A DNA stretch of 64,000 nt from Pseudactinotalea suaedae (GTDB lineage: Bacteria > Actinomycetota > Actinomycetes > Actinomycetales > Beutenbergiaceae): the NCBI RefSeq assembly GCF_009733815.1, contig NZ_WNXY01000001.1, forward strand, positions 310,001 through 374,000, read 5' to 3'. Below, piece by piece: positions 59,234-64,000 of the stretch. A program made the position numbers and the translations under genes. Each line of letters opens with the position of its first letter. The stretch's first letter is position 1. The notes beneath the pieces are model-generated. The model saw only the letters and a program-made list of their open reading frames with translations. It was not told the origin of the DNA and ran no database searches.

Positions 59234-60391
59234 TTACCGCTTCGGCCAGGACCAGGAGGGGCGGGACAGCATGCCCTGGCCGGCGACCCGGGTCTCGCCG
59301 AGCTCCTTGACCAGCTCGATCCGCGTGACGTCGTCGCCCAGGGCGCTCGCGAGCGGTGCGGAGTGCGTGACCAGCACGATCTGGGTGTGCTCGGAGGCCG
59401 CGCGCACCATGGCGGCGAGCGGTCCGAGCAGGTCGGGGTGCAGCGAGGTCTCGGGCTCGTTGAGCACGAACAGCTGCGGCGGGCGGGGGCTGAGCAGCGC
59501 CGCGGCCAGCAGCAGGAAGCGCAGCGTGCCGTCGGAGAGCTCGTCGGCGCGCAGCGGCCGCAGCATCCCAGGCTGGCGCAGCAGCAGCGTGAACCGGCCG
59601 TTCTCCGCCTCGACCTGCAGGCTCGAGCCGTCGAAAGCCGCGTCGACGGCCTCGGCGAGCGTGTCGCCGCGCCCGATCTCGCTGATCGTCGCGATCGCAG
59701 CAGCCAGGTCGGAGCCGTCACCGGCCAGCACCGGGGTCCGGGTGCCCACGGCGGTGGCACGCGCGGGGGCGTGGGAGTCGGTGCGGAGGTGGTCGTAGAA
59801 GCGCCATCCACGCATCTGCTCGCGCAGTGTCAGCAGCTCGGGCGCTCGGGCGGGGTCGGCGAGCTCGGACAGCATCGAGGAGTAGCTGGGCAACCCGTGG
59901 GTCAGGCCTTCCCACCCGGCGTCGGTGCGCGTGGTGACGACCGGCCCGTGCCGCTGGGCCAGCATCGAGGCGGGCCGAGGAGCAGGACCGCTCCAGACGT
60001 GCTCGGCCTTGATCTCGGGGTCGAGCTCGAAGCGGGTGGGCACGTCACGCTGGGGCAGTCCGAGATCCATCGCGTAGCCGAGGGAGTCGGATGCGAACCC
60101 GATCTGCAGGCGCACCGGACCGGTCCGTCGGGTGCCCTGCACCGGGACCTCACCGCGGCGCATCGAGCCGGAGATCGTCTCGGGTCCGGCCCACAGCGTC
60201 GAGGGAAGGCCGCCCTCGCGTGCGAGCGCCGCGACCGCCTCACCACGCGAGGCGTCCGCGAGCAGCCGCAGCGCCCGGTACAGGCTCGACTTGCCGGTGC
60301 CGTTCGCGCCGGTGACCACCGTGACCCGGCCCAGCTCCACGACGACGTCACGGAGCGACCGGTAGCCGGAGATCGCGAGCGTGGTGAGCAC
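59234..60391 (-). CDS. AAA family ATPase (AAA_21/RecF-like)
   Basis: A 385-residue ABC-type ATPase of the SMC/RecF-like group: Walker A GANGTGKSS near residue 28, signature LSDGTLRFLLLAA, Walker B LFVLNEPETSLHPDL and the switch histidine in VTHSAPLA. A coiled-coil arm is not evident, and no TOPRIM domain follows, so it is not a full OLD nuclease. GTG 60391 is chosen because TAGGTT ends seven bases before it (leaderless) and the fold starts at once (TTLAISGYRSL). Function unknown; no partner gene suggests a defence system. Confidence 0.85.
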   Translation of the reverse strand: MLTTLAISGYRSLRDVVVELGRVTVVTGANGTGKSSLYRALRLLADASRGEAVAALAREGGLPSTLWAGPETISGSMRRGEVPVQGTRRTGPVRLQIGFASDSLGYAMDLGLPQRDVPTRFELDPEIKAEHVWSGPAPRPASMLAQRHGPVVTTRTDAGWEGLTHGLPSYSSMLSELADPARAPELLTLREQMRGWRFYDHLRTDSHAPARATAVGTRTPVLAGDGSDLAAAIATISEIGRGDTLAEAVDAAFDGSSLQVEAENGRFTLLLRQPGMLRPLRADELSDGTLRFLLLAAALLSPRPPQLFVLNEPETSLHPDLLGPLAAMVRAASEHTQIVLVTHSAPLASALGDDVTRIELVKELGETRVAGQGMLSRPSWSWPKR

Positions 60392-60473
60392 GGTGGTCAA
60401 CCTACTGGGGGACACAGACAGCCCAGGGGGCCGGCCAACCCAGGCGCGTGGCGGCCCAGGCTGCGCAGCGCAC

Positions 60474-62975
60474 TCAGCGGCGGCGCAGGCTGATCTCGAC
60501 CGACCGGCCGTAGAGGCCACGCACGTCGACCGTGAGCTCGGAGCCGCGCTCGTGCCGGGCCTCGCGGCAGCGGCGGTCGCTCGCGACCCGGTACCGGCGC
60601 GGCAACCGCAGCCTCACCTGGGAACGCTGCGTCGTCGGGTCCGCGACCGCGACGCTCAGGCCTTCCCGTGTCGGGCGGAGCAGCACGCTGGCCGGGCCCT
60701 CGACCGCGACCTCCCGCGACCGGTGCCAGCCTGAGGTGAACGTGTTGATCCCGACGAGCCCGGAGCTGCGGTCGGCCACCGCCTGGATCGTCGTGGAGTT
60801 CTCCCGCACGCTCACCGAGGGTCGTGCCGCGAGCGAGGCCTCGTCGGCACCGGGGTGGATCGACCACGCGAAGGTCCCGGGCCGGTCACCGGCGGGCACC
60901 CGCGCCGTCAGCGAGAACACCTCGCTCTCGACGCGCGTGTCGGGGTTGCTGGTGCGGACGCTGCGGCGGCTCGCGCTCACGCGGTCCAGTCCCACCTGCA
61001 CCTGCGGGGCCGTCAGCAGCCGGTACCCGATGCTGTGGTCGCCGTCGCGCTGCAGCAGCCACCTCAGCCGCGCCGACCCGGCGCCCGACCACGGCCGGCC
61101 GTCGGTCTGCTCGCCCACGACGACGGCCGCGCCGGTCCGGCGCCGGTCGAGCGTGAGAAGCACGTCGCGTCCCTCCTCGTCGCCGACACCGGCTGCGAGC
61201 AGCACCACGCCGTCGTCGAGGAAGAACCAGCTGCGCACCGCGCGGGCGTTGGCCCAGGTGCGCAGGTCCTCGGGCAGCAGCCCACGCTGGGAGTCGCGGT
61301 GCGCGACGTCGTCGGAGAGCACCATCGATGCGCTGCCGACGTCCCCCAGCACCGCGCCGCCCGAGTGGGGGTGGGTTCCGGTCGGGAAGTACACGTAGGT
61401 GTTCTGCGACTCCGAGGACGACGTGAACTCCAGCGGGTGGTCCGGGTTCTCGTACCAGGCACGGTTGTACAGCTCCGGGACCGTCAGCCTCTCCTCGTCC
61501 GGCGCGATGAGTCCAGGGAGACCCTGGGCCGGATGGAGCACGAGGCCGTCGACGCCGTGCACGCTCGCGTGGTCCTGGTCGGTCAGGTACAGCTGGTGGA
61601 CACCCTCGCCCTGGAACCAGCTCCGGAGGTTCTCCGAGCTCATGTACTCGTACTTGCTGATCCGGTCCGAGGACCGCGAGAGCGTGAAGGTCCACCCCGG
61701 CCGGCGGTGCACGCTGCGCTCCATCGCGGCGAAGTGGTGGTGCGCCGTGGCAGCGACGGCGTCGGCACCCACCAGGCCGTCGTCGGCCAGGATCGCCGTC
61801 GCGAGCGCGATGCTGGGGGGCGACACCATCCGCGCCGGATCCGTCGCCGAGGTCTCCAGGAGGTGCTTGGCGTAGGGCCGGAGCCACTCGACAGCGGGTG
61901 CGTGCTGGGTGAGGGCCACCACGGCCTCCGCGACGGTGGCCACGTCGGTGTACCCGGTCGCGGTGCGCGAGACGGCGCGACCCTTGACGGCCTCCATCAT
62001 CCATCCCTGCGCGACCAGCGGGGCGAACCCGCGCTGGACCCAGGTCAGCACCGTGTCGACGAGCGCGCCGTCGTCACCCCAGGCGGTGCCGCGCAGCACA
62101 CCCAGGGTCTGCATGACGCGCGTCAGCAGCGCCCGCCCGTAGGAGCCGGTGTAGGCGACCGAGTGGTGCTGGATGAAGGAGCCGTCGGCGTAGTAGCCGT
62201 CGGTGACGCCGTGCTGGAGGTTGTACGGGTCGACGGTCGCGAACACCGTGCGCTGGTCGGTCAGCGCCTTGGAGATCCGTTCGGCATCTCCCGTCAGGGC
62301 GCCCTGGAGCACACGGTTGCCGGTGATGTCGGCGAGGTTGGCGCCGGTGTGGAACCGCGAGTCGAGGTCGACGTCGCCGTCCTCGCCGTTGAGCAGGAAC
62401 GCGTCCATCGCGCTCACGCACCGCTGCACCAGCTCGGGGTCGACCGAGTCGCGCGTGAGCACGAGCGTGCGGGTCACCGTGGTGGGGATGCCGATCTCCC
62501 ACTGGAACCAGTTGCCGTAGTATCCGGCGTCCACGTCGGCGTAGTGCTCCGACTGCAGCCGCTCGAGCGTGGCGATCGCACGGTTCGTGACCTCGGCGTC
62601 GCCGAAGAGCGGCGAGGTCGGGGTGGCGGTCGCGAGCGCGATCTCGGAGACGTAGGTGAACGCGCGCGCGAGGGCGGCCTCGTCGCTGCCGAGGGTCAGG
62701 CCCGCGAAGATCTCGTCACCGGTCGCGCGGTCGAGCAGGTCGAGCCGGCTGCGCGCGTTCGCGGTGATCACCTCGACCTTCGCCGCCACCGCGGGCGTCC
62801 CGTTGATGTCCGGGGTTCCGGCCAGCAACGTCGTCGCGTTGGCCAGCAACGCCTCGGCGTCCTCGGGTCCCACCGGTGGTGCGGCAGCAGCAGGCAGCGT
62901 GACCGCGCCTCCCACGACGGTGGCCAGCCCGACGGCGGGCATGGTGGCGAGCAAGGTTCGGCGCGTGACGCTCAC
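60474..62975 (-). CDS. Secreted polysaccharide lyase family 8 (hyaluronate/xanthan lyase-like)
   Basis: An 833-residue enzyme with a Tat-like signal peptide (TRRTLLATMPAVGLATVV, cleavage near ALPAAAAP-like residues about 32). The helical toroid holds the PL8 catalytic block DGSFIQHHSVAYTGSYG (His and Tyr) and NWFQWEIG with its conserved Asn/Trp; three beta-sandwich domains follow. PL8 enzymes cleave hyaluronan, chondroitin or xanthan by beta-elimination outside the cell. GTG 62975 is preferred, with GGGGAGAGA upstream. It lies far from the catabolic island and no copy of the shared operator is seen near it. Confidence 0.92.
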   Translation of the reverse strand: MSVTRRTLLATMPAVGLATVVGGAVTLPAAAAPPVGPEDAEALLANATTLLAGTPDINGTPAVAAKVEVITANARSRLDLLDRATGDEIFAGLTLGSDEAALARAFTYVSEIALATATPTSPLFGDAEVTNRAIATLERLQSEHYADVDAGYYGNWFQWEIGIPTTVTRTLVLTRDSVDPELVQRCVSAMDAFLLNGEDGDVDLDSRFHTGANLADITGNRVLQGALTGDAERISKALTDQRTVFATVDPYNLQHGVTDGYYADGSFIQHHSVAYTGSYGRALLTRVMQTLGVLRGTAWGDDGALVDTVLTWVQRGFAPLVAQGWMMEAVKGRAVSRTATGYTDVATVAEAVVALTQHAPAVEWLRPYAKHLLETSATDPARMVSPPSIALATAILADDGLVGADAVAATAHHHFAAMERSVHRRPGWTFTLSRSSDRISKYEYMSSENLRSWFQGEGVHQLYLTDQDHASVHGVDGLVLHPAQGLPGLIAPDEERLTVPELYNRAWYENPDHPLEFTSSSESQNTYVYFPTGTHPHSGGAVLGDVGSASMVLSDDVAHRDSQRGLLPEDLRTWANARAVRSWFFLDDGVVLLAAGVGDEEGRDVLLTLDRRRTGAAVVVGEQTDGRPWSGAGSARLRWLLQRDGDHSIGYRLLTAPQVQVGLDRVSASRRSVRTSNPDTRVESEVFSLTARVPAGDRPGTFAWSIHPGADEASLAARPSVSVRENSTTIQAVADRSSGLVGINTFTSGWHRSREVAVEGPASVLLRPTREGLSVAVADPTTQRSQVRLRLPRRYRVASDRRCREARHERGSELTVDVRGLYGRSVEISLRRR

Positions 62976-63034
62976 GTGTTCTCTCTCCCCGAGGACGGCG
63001 GTCTCCAGCAGGTTAACGAGCGCCTGCGCCAGAG

Positions 63035-64000
63035 TCATCCAGCAGCTGTCAGCTTGGCGGCGCCATCCGGCGAATCCTCACGCTCCGCATCCAGCTCGGC
63101 GTTGACGATCCCGCCGAGCAGCACCGCGATGCTGGCCAGCCAGAGCCACAGCACCCCGGCGAGGACGAGGCTGAGCATCTGCGCGGCGGCCTGCACCACG
63201 ACGGCGTTGGCGGCGTCGGCCGAGAGGGGGTTCGGGGCGAACGCGCGCACGTAGACCGCGAAGCCCGCGGAGACCGCCAGCAGCCCGGCGGACCCGACCA
63301 CCGCGCCCGGCAGGCAGGTGAGCCAGTGGTGGTTCGCGTTCGGCGCGTAGCGGTACAGGAACGTCAGGAACAGCATCCCCAGGCCCAGCGCGACCGGCCA
63401 GCGCAGCACCTCCCAGGACACCCGGAACACCTCACCCAGCCCGAGCGCCTCGGCCAGCACGTCGCCACCGCCGAGCAACGGCCCGACGACCACGAGAAGC
63501 GCGATCGTGAGCAGCGTGACCAGGGCAGCGACCGTGAACACCAGGCCGAGCAGGAACTGGGCCACCACGTTGCGCCTGGCCGTGACCCGGTAGGCGTCGT
63601 CGAGGGCGCGCACGGCCGCGCGGAACACCCGGCTCGCGAGGTAGAGCGTGATCAGCAACGCCCCGATCGCCACCGAGGCCCGGCCCTCGTCGAGCAGCCC
63701 GTCGACCAGCGGCGCGAGGATGTCGCCGGCGACCTGCTCGGCGAAGATCGTCGTCAGCCCGTCGACGATCGAGGTGCGGATCTCCTCGACCTGCTCGTCC
63801 CCGAGCAACCTGCGCAGGAACCCCAGGCTCGAGCCGAGCGCCGTCGAGATGGGGACCAGCGAGATCAATGCGTAGTAGCTCATCTCGGCTGCCAGCCCGG
63901 TGACGCGCACGTCGGAGGCGCGCGCCACCGACCGCGCCACGACCGCGACGACGTTCCAGCGACCCACCCGCCACGGCACCGCATCGGCCCCGGCGATCAC
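63035..64000 (-). CDS. YihY/BrkB-family membrane protein, possibly truncated by window edge
   Basis: The 321 visible residues hold six hydrophobic segments and the YihY/virulence BrkB family landmarks: GLAAEMSYYALISLVPI near the first helix and YRYAPNANHHWLTCLPGAVVGS in the middle. The family has been called a putative transporter or, wrongly, RNase BN; its function is unclear. The first in-frame codon at the window edge is GTG (64000), which may be the true start or an internal valine. The PL8 gene follows downstream after 59 bases. Confidence 0.85.
   Translation of the reverse strand: MIAGADAVPWRVGRWNVVAVVARSVARASDVRVTGLAAEMSYYALISLVPISTALGSSLGFLRRLLGDEQVEEIRTSIVDGLTTIFAEQVAGDILAPLVDGLLDEGRASVAIGALLITLYLASRVFRAAVRALDDAYRVTARRNVVAQFLLGLVFTVAALVTLLTIALLVVVGPLLGGGDVLAEALGLGEVFRVSWEVLRWPVALGLGMLFLTFLYRYAPNANHHWLTCLPGAVVGSAGLLAVSAGFAVYVRAFAPNPLSADAANAVVVQAAAQMLSLVLAGVLWLWLASIAVLLGGIVNAELDAEREDSPDGAAKLTAAG

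Noticed and set aside
59234-60391. AAA ATPase as an OLD-type phage-defence gene
   Set aside because: No TOPRIM nuclease domain, no UvrD-like partner, and ordinary housekeeping neighbours.
60474-62975. PL8 lyase as part of the catabolic regulon
   Set aside because: It is about 10 kb outside the island and has no copy of the shared operator upstream.

Overview
The window comes from the chromosome of a GC-rich Gram-positive actinobacterium. Supporting signs are the strong codon bias for G/C at third positions, GTG starts, an IdeR/DtxR-type iron box, a mycobacterial-type LexA box, an accessory clpP pair with a PopR/ClgR-like regulator, DnaE2, and many -10 hexamers placed 6-8 nt before a start codon (leaderless mRNAs). 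Micrococcales (Cellulomonas/Beutenbergia/Ruania-like) is my best guess, held weakly. I saw no tRNA, rRNA, CRISPR array, insertion sequence or phage gene. No stretch above 300 bases lacks a gene; the largest gaps (about 130-160 bases) are divergent promoters.

Layout. 1-3433: a DUF1345 membrane protein, an iron-regulated siderophore-interacting flavoprotein, and a ClpP pair facing a small HTH regulator. 3521-50706: about 47 kb almost wholly devoted to carbohydrate uptake and catabolism. 50749-64000: ordinary chromosome (SOS polymerase dnaE2, DAHP synthase behind a probable aromatic attenuator, spermidine-synthase-like protein, AI-2E-type exporter, APH-like kinase, trmL, AAA ATPase, a secreted PL8 lyase, BrkB-like membrane protein).

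The catabolic island has several units. (a) 7188->3521: ADP-ribosylglycohydrolase-fold enzyme, MFS carrier and Gfo/Idh/MocA dehydrogenase, divergent from a GntR/FCD regulator. (b) 11087->8079: PhyH dioxygenase, LacI regulator and a dehydrogenase; the lacI end appears frameshifted. (c) 12091->20097: AraC-divergent enolase-superfamily enzyme, then DapA-like aldolase, epimerase-like protein, class III CoA-transferase, enoyl-CoA hydratase, FAD oxidoreductase and a second LacI. (d) 30781->20069: two LplB/YtcP-type permeases, a lipoprotein binding protein, heparinase II/III-like lyase, BNR-repeat protein, a 622-residue unknown, a dehydrogenase and a DUF6807 protein, mostly joined by ATGA overlaps. 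(e) 35201->30889: enolase-superfamily enzyme, PIG-L deacetylase and GH78 rhamnosidase, divergent from (f) 35331->45450: a second importer, two DUF6259 proteins, a second enolase-superfamily enzyme, an RraA-type aldolase and a GntR regulator. (g) 47362->45471 and 47420->50706: zinc alcohol dehydrogenase and mutarotase, divergent from a hydroxyacid dehydrogenase, a metallo-beta-lactamase-fold protein without its metal motif, and two SDRs.

Units a to d are tied together by four copies of one 18-bp LacI-like operator (consensus TGAACAATCGGTTGCGCA), at 7265, 10204, 13507 and 30832. The likely picture is import of a uronate- or rhamnose-containing oligosaccharide, cleavage inside the cell, oxidation and dehydration of the released sugars or sugar acids, then aldol cleavage, with an unusual CoA-dependent branch. 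The substrate cannot be read from sequence alone.
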